A stretch of 64,000 bases of DNA from contig OZ018338.1 in NCBI GenBank assembly GCA_963969495.1, forward strand, positions 46,259,206 through 46,323,205, given 5' to 3'. The stretch comes from Ceratothoa steindachneri (taxonomy: Eukaryota; Arthropoda; Malacostraca; Isopoda; Cymothoidae). The notes beneath the pieces were generated by a model. That model was not told where the DNA came from, did not search any database, and worked only from the letters and a program-made list of their open reading frames with translations. The translations under genes and the position numbers were made by a program. Position 1 is the stretch's first letter; every line of letters begins with the position of its first letter. Shown here piece by piece: positions 34,036 through 44,589 of this stretch.

Positions 34036-36720
34036 CTAAGTGAACATTGGGTCTATGCCGTCTTTAATGAGTAGTCTGCTGCTTTTAAAAAGGTTTCCGT
34101 GTCCTATGTCATCAAAGTCCATGTGATCGTGTACAAACACGGGAGGGAGGTGCCGGTGTACTTTTTCCCAGATCTTGCTTGCTCTCAGGTTAAGCTCCAC
34201 GTTTATGGTGGTTATTCCCAGTTTACCATGGAGCTCACTCTGACTTCTCCGCTCTCTCCTTCTGGTTCTCGTTATAATATAGACAGCCTTAGTTTGGACC
34301 TTTTGCAGTTTAAGAACCTGAATCTTGGGAATCGCGTTTATAGCAACCAGCGGATACAGGAGTTTTGATCGAATGCATGCATTATAGATCTTTAGTTTGT
34401 TAGAGGTACTCAGGTTTAGGAACTTTGAAAGTTTCCCCAAGTCCCTCCATGCATTCGTATCACGAGTCGTGATACGGAGTCCCAGAACGTGCGGTATGGG
34501 ATGCGTGCACCCCACACACGAATGTCTGTGAGGGTCCGTCGGAATAGTGGAATTACACAGAATTTTTGGCCATTAGTAGATATCTTACATCTTCTCTCGA
34601 AAGAGTTGATGTTTTCGATTTCTACCGCCGTACTCTGTGTCATGTAATTCAAATTCCGATAAGGTGTAGAACAGCTCATCGTTATATCGTCCGCAAATTG
34701 GAGGTATAACGAGCCTTCATCCAGAGGTTGAGGAAGGTCGATGGTGTATAGTTGTATAGCAAGGGACTTATATACCAGCCTTGCGGTACCCCCACCTCGA
34801 GCTTGAACTCTGGGCTATTGAAATCTTTAATGTTTACAAACTCCTTCCTCTCCATTACGTAGTCGCATAGAATCCTTTTAAGTATGGGATTGAGGCCCAG
34901 TTGTAAGATTTTGTATTGCAGGCTTCTCCTCCATACTTTGTCAAAGGCCTTTTTGACGTCGCGGAGTACCAGATTTGCGTGGCCTCTTTCAGCTTTTACC
35001 TTTGTAAACTTCTCGGTGATCACGGCTAGCGCCGTGTCTGTTTCTTGCTTTCTTCGGAAGCCATGTTGTTGGTTGTTGTGAAAATTATTTTCCTCGAAGA
35101 ACGTATTCCCCCTTTTGTCCAATATTAACTCCAAGACTTTTTCTGCAAATTCTAAAAGAGATATAGGACTGAAGTTAAGTGGACTGTCCGGTGACTTAGT
35201 GGCTTTGGGAATGAATATCATTTTTGCTATCTTCCAGTAGTCAGAGAAGTAAGTCATGTTCAGCACGCATTCATGATATTCATGAGCCCCAAAATGATGT
35301 GAGGTGGGGCTCGAATAAAATTCTCCCTTGTCAGTCCTGTACGCTCTGTTGCTCGTTGACGAAAGAATTTTAAGGTTTCTGAGAGTTTTTCGGCAATAAT
35401 TCTAACGCCGAGTCCCTCCATGTCTCTTTCCTGCGATAAACAATGGTGAGGATGTGTTATATGTATCTGGTCGTTTAAATTGTTTATTATTTTGTCTTCT
35501 AAGTCTAAATCAAAGTTATGATTCTCTTACGGGGATATCTTAAATAGAGATTCCCGGAATAGTCTAAATTCCTCTTCGATTTCTTTCGCGTCCGTATTTT
35601 CACGTGTAAGTTTTATGGTCTTTTGTGTCTGTCCGCCTCTTAGGCTTTTTACTGTATACCAGAATGTACGTGAGTCGTTTTCTATATTCAGTCTGTCTAT
35701 CAAATTGTCCCAAAGTACATTCTGTTGGTCCTTAATAAGGGTCATTAATTCGTCTCGTATCTGTCGTGTTCGTCTGTGCGTAGTCATGTTGGGGCTAGTG
35801 AAGTTTACTTCATTGATCTGTTCCCCGTATTTCCTCGCGAGGGATTACATTCTAGGGGTCCAAGAAGGGGCAGGAAGAGTCTTATATTTAACTCACGGAA
35901 TAGCTTCTGTATCGGCTTTTAGTAAATTATCATTAAATTTATCCAACTCCTCGTCAATCTCTTCTAGAATGGCATTAATTTAGGGATCTGGGTTTTAATT
36001 TTCAAGGAGTCGTTTATAAGCATCCCAGTTCGCTCGAGCGTACCTCTTGCCTTCTGGGATAGGGACTTGAAAGGGGGAGGTTGAGATTTTAATAAGGATA
36101 GCAAGTTGGTTGCTAGAGATAGAAGGGCCCAGGTCAATGAATTATTTGTAGTGTAATACAGTGCTAGTGAGTACTATGTTTGGATTTGAGGCTACTATGT
36201 GTGTAATGTATATGGGAAAGTTTTGTCCAATTCTTGTTATAATTTGCCTTTCAATAAGTGTCTCAAGATTCCTGCCTGCTGGGTTGGTCAACGTGTAATC
36301 TGAGGAAGCACTCTTCGCATTGAGGGCGCCGGCAAAAGAACGGTTCTGCCGTCACCACAAAGTTGCAGGAAGTTCTGAAGGGGCAAGTACCCTCTCCTTT
36401 AAGGCTGGTACCCTGTTCCCAGGACCAGGGGACCCACTACCGTACGGACCTCAACAGCGGGGTATGATTCATCGAGTCCACTTATTGATCTGAAGTCAAA
36501 ACCCCTTTAAACAGTTATCGCGCATCTGTCGAAACGTTTTCCGCTGTAATTTTGGTTGACTTCGTAAGGGAAAATTTTTCTCCTATGTGTCATTCATCCC
36601 ATGTTTTGAGATAAATATAACGTCTGGGTCACATTGTTGTACTACGTTACCGTATAGTATTTGTTTGTTCATAGAGCAGTCTGAGTAAAATTAAATATTT
36701 TTAATAGCTCCATTATTTTG
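34036..36720 (-). pseudogene. Jockey-like LINE ORF2 (endonuclease, RT, C-terminus), frameshifted
   Basis: Minus strand. The APE-type endonuclease is in broken frames at 36,720-36,000: QCDPDVIFISKHGMND, later NPAGRNLETLIERQIITRIG and FPIYITHIVASNPNI. The linker at 35,787-35,527 has RTFWYTVKSLRGGQTQKT. RT at 35,266-34,682 has WKIAKMIFIPK, FSPISLLEFAEKVLELI, NQQHGFRRKQETDTALAVI, motif A VKKAFDKVWRR and motif B VGVPQGWYISPLLY. A frameshift precedes the catalytic LQFADDIT at about 34,680-34,701. The C-terminus at 34,515-34,036 has LSKFLNLSTSNKLKIYNACI and LKLQKVQTKAVYIITRTR. This is the most complete LINE of this family here; ORF1 remains lie just upstream. Not functional. Confidence 0.87.
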
Positions 36721-36736
36721 TTCACTAAATACTCCT

Positions 36737-38160
36737 GTGTATGGTCATGTTGTTTTTTGGACTTATTCTCTTACAAGCTTAGGTTCTTGTGGAGTATTTG
36801 GTGGCATAAATGTTTTTCGTATACGCTTTTTTCTGTATTCGCCGTCTGTTAGAATAAAGATTTCGGGTGACAGTTTGATTAAACCTTGTAGTAAACCCTC
36901 CTCAACTAGTTTTTTTGCTGCATTCGCCGAGGTGAATTCCCATTTGTTTCTTCCAGATATTACTCCTTCTGATTCATCAAGGACATCCAAATACTTAGGG
37001 AAATAGGAACTTTCGGCAGCGAATACCTTTAAATTAATTTTTATCGAATGGTAAGGGTGCTTAGATTCCCTCTTGCAAGAAGATAACGATCTCAGACGTC
37101 TCTAAGGCTGTGAGGTTTTCCGTGAGTGGGGCGAGCGTACCCTCCTCCACAGTTCTCGCTGTCTCAGTCATCGTAACCTCATTATCCTTCTGTGTGTGTC
37201 GTTCTGCTTCTCAGTGCGTGTCTTTTCCTCCTTTGTTGCCTAAGCCTGGATCCTAGGATCTCCAAAGAGAGCTGGGGCGCTGCTGAGGATGGGGAGCTTC
37301 TGACAATTAGTCTCGCACTGGGGTTTGAGAGTAACCTTAACAATTTCCTCCGACCGTTGTTTTAGGGGAAACTACATTTTTGCCATTCCGTTATGCGTCA
37401 GCATTCTATTTAGTTCATCCGCAAAGCATCCCGGGAACGAGAGATTTGCAATGTCAGCATAATAGATGCAACACATAATCTTTTTAGAGTTTTCGTTCTC
37501 GACGAAGAAGTATGTTGGATCTCCCTTAAACTCAGCAACAGCAACTTTAGCAATCTTGGCGTAGGTACTGTTCACCTTGTTTTCCTCTTTCTGTTTTTTT
37601 TACAAGCTTTTGTCTTTAAAAGTTCTTTTTTGACTGGGCAAGCCATGGAGAGCGTCTTATGTTCTCCTGCACAGCTCAGGCACTTCGTTGAGGTGCTAGT
37701 ACAGCTTCTCCAAGAATCTGCATCTGACGAGCAAATAGAGCAGGTGGTCGTGGTGTGCTCCTCGTACTTATATCACTTGAAACACATCTGGAGGTCGATA
37801 AACTCCCCAGGTTCGATCTGCTTAGCGCAGACACGGATGTTAAAGAGGAGCATACCTCCCTCCGTATCCTCAAACGCCATGCCATTTCCCAATATACTAT
37901 TTTAAATAAGTGTGTGTACTCTTTAAATTTTATAATTTCAGCTACCTTCGCCCAGGTATGTTTTTTTCCACCTCAACATGAATCTCTTCAATGGTGTGCC
38001 CCCTAACCCGTGAATAGAGGCGGCGAAGGATAACGCGTCTGTGTGTCTTAATTTGCGGTGGTGTGTGAGGAATAAGGTTAAGTGTCTTTAGGCATTCTGC
38101 TGCTTTAGGAGTGGTGAGCGCTTTGCAATCACTCTCAGAAACTAAGCGCTAGAAGAAAAA
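36737..38160 (-). pseudogene. Jockey-like LINE ORF1 (gag-like, CCHC knuckles), degraded
   Basis: Minus strand from 38,160: TLNLIPHTPPQIKTHRRVIL, then SRVRGHTIEEIHVEVEKN, then MAFEDTEGGMLLFNIRVCAK. Next is a first knuckle beginning QMCFK and YKYEEHTTTTC, in which the second Cys is TGA at about 37,787. Then CSICSS, and a last knuckle KCLSCAGEHKTLSMACPVKK near 37,660. Downstream frames at 37,575-37,372 (NSTYAKIAKVAVAEFKGD) and 36,990-36,763 (GRNKWEFTSANAAKKLVEEG) probably belong to the ORF1 C-terminal part. It binds RNA in intact relatives. The wording recalls crustacean jockey-like ORF1 proteins (from memory). Stops and frameshifts throughout. Confidence 0.72.
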
Positions 38161-38169
38161 TAGAAAATT

Positions 38170-39300
38170 GTAAGGCTCAGATTGGCGGTTTTGGAGTCTC
38201 GGAATGATGGAGGTGTCCTTATTCAACTTTTTACGGGTTAACGTATTGCTATGAGAGTGGGCGTATATTTTAATCGCGCCATCTTAAAGGTGAGCTGTCA
38301 ATCACGTTGACAAGGTTGTGGAGGCTACACTGATGTACTTTAAATTACGGTGTTCGCAGTCACCGATTTTGCACGAATATTTATACACGACGTTAGTCTC
38401 CTGGAGTTCGCTCGTCGTGGGGGAGACAGCTGTTCTTCATGATGCAACTACTTGTTTTCTTGCTCATGTAGTATATAATTAGATTTATATACGTATAGGA
38501 GTCGGTTGGGGCAACATTACAATGGAGAATGGCTTTGAGACCCTTTTTGTCTTCACGATAGCCGGTGTTTATAGTGGCTTTGTAATAAAAGTCGATATTA
38601 TTTTTCTTCGGAGTAGACCTGACGCCAGGATCAGTAGCGAAGTTTATTTTCTCTTTCATTGTGGCGTCGATGGATTCTTGTGAGTAGCCGTTGTTAACGA
38701 GAACTCGGGAAACCCTCTTAATTTCGAGATCAACAGCCATCCACGAGGATGAATAAGAAATTGCCCTGTTAACTAAGGCATTGATGACTGATCTCTTATA
38801 ACGTTCAAGACACTAGGAAGAACCGTGTAAGCAGAAGCCCAAGATCATGGCATTAACGTATACTTGGTTCACAAATTTTGACTACTGGGCACTTAGGAAG
38901 ATCTCAACAAAGGAAAGGGATCCTTGATCTTCGTTTCGTGAATGAAATTCGGACACAAAATGTTCCTTGAATGTTTTAACTAGGCCGTTCACTTGTTCAA
39001 GGTTATTCGTATTCAATATTATGTCATCGATAAAGCGCGCGTAGATAGGAAGCTTGGGCGCTATATTGCTTTTGAAAATCTTGTTCTCAACAGAACCCAT
39101 GCAAAAATTGGCAAAGAGGACGCCTAGGGGTGACTCCATCGTGATGCCATCCATTTCCCCGTAGATTTTTCCATTAGGCTGGCCGAAGCCACCATTTGTC
39201 AAATGAAGAAACCGGCTATTAATGTGTAACTTCAGCCGGAAACCATACTTCCAACATCTCAGCATCTCCGAGTTGACCGCCGTTAAAAGAATCACGTTTT
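38170..39300 (-). pseudogene. Penelope-like element: RT and GIY-YIG endonuclease relic
   Basis: The minus-strand frame at 39,295-38,882 has the PLE palm wording GEMDGITMESPLGVLFANF (usual MGSPLG, here MESPLG) and the catalytic YARFIDDI (Asp pair at residues 90-91). Next, in broken frames, come RSVINALVNRA and, at 38,740-38,393, VLVNNGYSQESIDATMKEKI, INLIIYYMSKKTSSCIMKNS and VVYKYSCKIGDCEHRNLKYI. The endonuclease continues as STTLST-stop-LTAHLKDGAIK, with the stop at the position of the invariant Arg, then IPRLQNRQSEPYNFLFFF. Here it meets LINE ORF1 sequence. RT plus GIY-YIG is diagnostic for EN-positive PLEs. This copy is dead. Confidence 0.85.
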
Positions 39301-39775
39301 CAAACTTACATTTTCCTTTGCCTCCTTTGCCAGAGAACTAGTTCAGAGAGATAAATAGTCAGATTTTTTTAGGAGGAGAAAAGGTACGACTCATGGTTAC
39401 TCCTCCCCTATGTGCCCTTCTCACGATCGCAGGGAAGGGAGGCGCAAAAGAGGAGGAGAGTGCGGCCGACTTGCTCCTGGAGAAACTCCCAACACTTCTG
39501 ACTCTCAGTTCAAGTTAACCGATAGTGAAGTGCTTTATGGAAAGTCCGGAACGAGCTTTAGAAGATGGTTTATAGTGGAAGACGGAAATCTTTTAGTTAA
39601 AAGAGGACAGATTGGTGAGGAGGCAATGTGAGCAACCTCGGTAGTCAAAGGTGGAAAGGGTAGAATACCCTTCCCCGAAGGACAAAGGGGACCTGCTGAT
39701 TAACGTGGCTTTCGAACCACCGTCATGCATTTACTCATTATTCTTACTTCCTTTCTCACACTTTTATCACTTTTA
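39301..39775. other. Stretch without gene; possible SINE-like core at 39,703-39,729
   Basis: The minus strand has GGTGGTTCGAAAGCCACG, a good B-box-like sequence. The open frame at 39,410-39,631 (plus) is unassigned. Confidence 0.3.
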
Positions 39776-40236
39776 TCCAGCGAGCAATGGTTGCATAGAA
39801 AGGGTCGGTGTCGGTGTACACTGCAACCACTGTTTTGCCCTAAAGATTCGCAAAACTTATTGACCGCCCCTCGTATATTGGTTCTTAAGGAGACACATCC
39901 CTTCTGTCTCATCATTAGCTTCATTGTTCAAGCAAAAAGGGCATTTGACAGAAAAGACCCAAAACGAAGCGTGTGTCAAGACTTTTGCTAAAGGCATCAG
40001 ATCATTTGAAACTGTCGAGAGGCAAACTCACTAGATCTTGCTCAAAAACCTATTGTTAATCTAGACGTAAATGAGGCTATTTTCCATCCAAACACTACTT
40101 TAAAATATGTAGCTGAAACTGAGACTTCTAAAGATATGTAGGACATATGATTATAAAAAGATTTACTATAATTCCAAGACTGTTCATGTTTACTTCTAGT
40201 TTTAGTGAGGAATGCATATGTAGGGAAAACATAAAT
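39776..40236 (+). repeat. Left arm of a 461-bp palindrome
   Basis: Reverse complement of 41,060-41,520 with only isolated substitutions and no net length difference: every paired position sums to 81,296. The outer 100 bp (39,776-39,875) are the 5' end of a mariner MITE in minus orientation; the inner 361 bp are unassigned sequence. Confidence 0.95.
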
Positions 40237-40414
40237 ATGAAAAAAAAGAGGAAATTATAAAAGCTTAACTTTGAACATGACTTAATCCAAAATTAGTTTT
40301 CGTAAAAGATCAAAGAAGCAACAATAAAATCATACGAAGTTATAATAGACTAACTTGCTAATCTCACATTATAACTACGATACGATTATTGTGGATAACA
40401 CTTCTGGAAACACT

Positions 40415-41058
40415 TGCTAAGTTTGAAAAGCTGTTTATTTTCCAAAAACTAACCTTTTTTAACCTATTTTAGGAAATCAATCAAACCTTAAAACAGGCCA
40501 TTTTTCAATGTTTTGGCTTAATATTACTTACATTTGAAAGCCTTAATTTAATAAGTTGAACATATTTGTATTAACAAAAAAAACTACGGGTTTTCAATCT
40601 TTTTTAGGAAATGGATCAATCCTTAAAAAAGGCCATTTTTTCAGGTGATGTTTAATATTAATTACTATCGAGAGCAATAACTTACTAAGTTTGAAAGCTG
40701 TTTATTTTCTCAAAACTGACGTTTTTAAAGCTTTTTTAGGAATTCGATCAAACCTTAAAATAGGCCGTTTTTTCAATGTTTTCGCTTAATACTACTTACA
40801 ATCGAACAAACATAATTTGATAAGTTGAACATAAGTAAATTAACCAAAAAACTCCAGTTTTTGAATCTTTTTTAGGAATTGGATCAAACGGTAAAAAGGC
40901 CGTATTTCCAGGGTTTCTTTACTATTACTTATAATCGAGAGAAATAACTTTCTAAGTTTGAAAAACTGTTTATTTTCCCAAAAGTGACGTTTTTCAATCT
41001 TTTTTAGGAAATGTATCAAACCTTAAAAAACGCGGTTTGTACAGGTTTTCCTTAATAT
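40415..41058 (-). repeat. Inverted, diverged relic of the 134-bp satellite (about five half-monomers)
   Basis: TTTTTTAGGAAATGGATCAA and variants recur at about 40,465, 40,597, 40,732, 40,867 and 41,004, a spacing of 132-137 bp. They are the reverse complement of the main-array landmark TTTGATCCATTTCCTAAAAA. Interleaved words (GTTTGAAAAGCTGTTTATTT, CTAAGTTTGAAA) match the half-B landmarks in reverse. Divergence is visibly higher than within the main array. It fills most of the palindrome loop. Confidence 0.9.
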
Positions 41059-41059
41059 T

Positions 41060-41520
41060 ATTTATGTTTTCCCTACATATGCATTCCTCACTAAAACTAG
41101 AAGTAAACATGAACAGTCTTGGAATTATAGTAAATCTTTTTATAATCATATGTCCTACATATCTTTAGAAGTCTCAGTTTCAGCTACATATTTTAAAGTA
41201 GTGTTTGGATGGAAAATAGCCTCATTTACGTCTAGATTAACAATAGGTTTTTGAGCAAGATCTAGTGAGTTTGCCTCTCGACAGTTTCAAATGATCTGAT
41301 GCCTTTAGCAAAAATCTTGACACACGCTTCGTTTTGGGTCTCTTCTGTCAAATGCCCTTTTTGCTTGAACAATGAAGCTAGTGATGAGACAGAAGGGATG
41401 TGTCTCCTTAAGAACCAATATACGAGGGGCGGTCAATAAGTTTTGCGAATCTTTAGGGCAAAACAGTGGTTGCAGTGTACACCGACACCCACCCTTTCTA
41501 TGCAACCATTGCTCGCTGGA
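41060..41520 (+). repeat. Right arm of a 461-bp palindrome
   Basis: Pairs with 39,776-40,236 around an axis at about 40,648, with an 823-bp loop. Its outer 100 bp are the left end of the mariner MITE at 41,421-41,836, which continues intact beyond the arm. Confidence 0.95.
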
Positions 41521-41836
41521 ATAAGGGGTTCCACCATGGTCGTGAGTGCCTTGAAGATGACTCACGTCCAGGACGCCCGTCAGACGTGACCAACGAGGAC
41601 AATGTGGCCTGTGTGGAGAGGATGATCCTCGAAAATCGACCGGTGAAGGTCAAGGAAATCGAGCGAGAACTTGAAATATCACATGGAATTGTTATCGACA
41701 TCATCCTCGACAATTTGGCCATGACCAAGGTCTCTGCATGTTGGGTCCATAGTGATATTGGAAAATAATAAAACACTTTTCTTAATATCTCGTTTCTTTA
41801 TATGCGAATTTTAAAACTTATTGACCGCCCCTCGTA
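41421..41836 (+). mobile_element. Internally deleted mariner (MITE-like)
   Basis: Begins TACGAGGGGCGGTCAATAAG and ends ACTTATTGACCGCCCCTCGT with a final A at 41,836. Inside is a transposase piece (VAVYTDTHPFYATIARWNKG to ISHGIVIDIILDNLAMTKVS). Against the 25,220 copy it has two internal deletions: about 220 bp between the terminal repeat and VAVYTD, and everything from shortly after the WVP block to near the 3' end. It cannot encode transposase and would depend on one supplied in trans. Confidence 0.9.
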
Positions 41837-42674
41837 TGTCAGATTTTATTTTTCATTTTACACATTGAACAAATCCTTGTTCCTTTTTGCTGTTCTTATC
41901 ACAATCAAAGTCAAAATTATGCCATACTTTATTTTTTTCATTTGAAACTTGCTGTATAATGAATTCCTTCGAACTCTACTTTGAATTAACCAATGCCCAC
42001 ATTTTTATTTGATAAAATATTAAAGTAATTAAGACTAATATATTTTCTTTCTTTGTGCACCAGTTACCTACATATATTCAGAGTATCTGAAAAACTCGGT
42101 TGTCAAATCTATTTTTAATTAAAACAGTGCCTAAAATGGGAAGTAGATTGCCATGGCTTCGACACAAAGCTAAAAATGCCCCATTGAGTTCTAGCAAATA
42201 TTTGTGTACATAAGATTATTTAAAATGTAAAAAATGTTATATATGTATACATATACATTTTAATTCACATAATCGATATATGTATATACCAATGCAGCGT
42301 GACTATGTAATGTAGGTAACATGTGTCAACTTTATGCACCCATGAATTGGCCTGGTAGACATTTTACTCCAACTTATCTGGAATACATAAGCATAAATCA
42401 CATAAAAAATCCCTTCCTATATTATTTCTTACATAAATCAGAAAATATCATTATTATTACTAATGTCTCTGTCACTAATTCTAATATTCTTTGTTTTAGG
42501 CATTTTCAAAATTAAGTTAGTCATTTCTAATCTATTATGAGGGGTAAATATATATCGTAGATTAAATAGCCCAGGTTAGGTTATGTAGCGAGAGAAGTCG
42601 ATTTTTTCTTGAGGGTGTTCACCAAATAAGTTCGAATTTAGATTTTTATAAAGAACCTGATAAAAATATAATTT
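41837..42674. other. AT-rich stretch without recognisable gene
   Basis: No motif recognised; a short palindromic-looking AT-rich patch lies near 42,236-42,290. Confidence 0.4.
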
Positions 42675-44500
42675 TTAAAGGCGGGCAGTATTTCCATCCT
42701 TTGCAACATTCATACCAACCTTGGTATCGTCGGCAAATTTAGACATCTTGGCAACCATGTGACCGTTCATGTCGTTGACATAGATGATGAATAGTAGTGG
42801 TCCCAGGACAGAAGCTTGAGGCACCCCGCTAGTAACGGGCACCCACTCAGAAGCCTGTCCATTCAGCACCACCCGTTGCCGTCTGCCACTTAGCCAGTTC
42901 TCTATCCAGCCGGCTACTTTTCCATCTATGCCTAGCGCTCGTACTTTCCGGAGAAGGCGGCGGTGTGGTACCTTATCAAAGGCTTTCTGAAAGTCTGAGT
43001 AGACCACATCCACCGCCTTGTCCCGATCGTGCTCACTGAAGACGAAATAGAAGAATTCCAAAAGGTTCGTCAGGCATGACCGTTGCCTTCGGGAGCCGTG
43101 CTGGGAACCCTCAGTTGCAGGTTTGACTCCAAATGGGACGTCATTTTTTCCACCATGATGCTTTCTATGAGGTTACCGACTCTCGAAGTCAGACTGATAG
43201 GTCGGTGTTCGACGGTTGGCTACGGTCTCCTTTCTTAAAGATAGGAGTCACCTCCGCTTCACGCAAGTCTCTAGGAACGCATTCGGTCCTCCAGATTGGC
43301 ATTTTGAAGATTGCGCTCAGGTGTCGTGACACTTGATCACGCACTTCTTTCAACACTTTAGGGAGAAACCCATCTGGGCCAGGTGAATTATTCGTCATTA
43401 GGTCAGTGATCTTCTTTTCTATTTCTCCTTCGGTGAAGTCCATATCCTCCAGCTTTTCCCCCAAGTAGGAATCCATTGCCTGGAGGATGGGACCACACTC
43501 TTCAGTAAACACTAAAGAGAAGTAGTCGTTGAGGAGGTTAGCATTTCCTGCATCAAAGTGCTTTAATTTCCCCTCCTCATTCATCAAAGGGCCAATCGTT
43601 CGACGGATTGGTTTACGGTTGTTTACTTATCCAAAGAAATACTTGGGATTCTCCGTACAAAGTTTCGTCACTCGGGGTTCCTCAGACCGCTTAGCCACCC
43701 TTATGCTGGACTTCACTCTCCGGCATAGCCTCCGGTATTCGTCAAAGTCACCTGAGATCTTCGATTGCCGGTACGCATTTCTCTTCTCCCTAAGCTGTTG
43801 GCCGATTTCTCGATTAAACCACTTTGGTTAAACAGAAGACCGACGGGGACATTTCAGAAGGATGAAACGCGATTGAAGGCTCATGAATGTGCTTTTGAAA
43901 CAGTTCCACTAGTCTTCTACAGCTTCGCACACTTCTAGCCTCGCGTCAGTCAGTCTAGCACGTAAACGTGCAAAGTCTGCTCTTCTCAAATCTAGTTTAT
44001 TCGATTTACTAGTTGCAGGTTCTGCCTTGGGGACTTTGATTACCTCTCTTTGCCAACAGAGAGGTCCTCAACAGTCATCCTCAGAGGTGAAAACCAAGAC
44101 GAGGATATTTTCCCCTCTCGTTGGTTCTCTCACCCATTGAGTCAGGAACTCGTTGTTCGCGAACTCCAGGAGTAGTGCGTTCTCGCCACGGCGTTCTCTG
44201 GTTTCTTAATCAACTTGTGTGTTGAAATCCCAACAGCTGGTACAGACTCCTGTCCTGTTCTAAGAATTTGGCAGAGGGTCTGTAAAGCACAAGAGTTCTG
44301 TATCTGGCAGGAGCTATCTCTAAGTCAACACCTAGTAGTTCATGGTCGGATACGATGTTGCAATCCGTCGAGTTGAGAGTATCCTTGACATACAACATCA
44401 CACCGCCACCCTCTCTGTCTGGCCGACCTTAGAAGAAGAGCTGGTAACCGGGAATCGTGAATTCACCTTCAAAATCTCGGCTTGAGGTTTTTATCCACGA
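42675..44500 (-). pseudogene. CR1-type LINE ORF2 (endonuclease and RT), 3'-truncated
   Basis: Minus strand. Endonuclease traces at 44,401-44,210 read YVKDTLNSTDCNIVSDHELL and GVDLEIAPARYRTLVLYRPS. The linker/RT start at 43,587-43,189 has MDFTEGEIEKKITDLMTNNS, PGPDGFLPKVLKEV and EVTPIFKKGDRSQPSN. The RT palm at 43,061-42,675 has motif [20 protein letters not shown], motif [21 protein letters not shown] (GVPQG changed to GVPQA), and the catalytic FADD at residues 109-112. The element breaks off about 15 residues after FADDTK, so the thumb and C-terminus are missing. A short gap between 43,189 and 43,061 needs a frame change. The chemistry in intact relatives is target-primed reverse transcription. 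Confidence 0.88.
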
Positions 44501-44589
44501 CTCCGTTATGGCCACTATATCAGGTTCTTCTGTTGCTATGAGGCCACGAAGTTCAAGAAACAGAAGTACTTTGAGTGAGTCCCCGACTG

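Noticed and set aside
39776..41836. Composite transposon made of two mariners carrying satellite cargo
   Set aside because: The left mariner is only a 100-bp fragment whose end coincides with the palindrome breakpoint. Inverted duplication after a single MITE insertion explains it more simply. A mobile carrier is kept only as a testable alternative.
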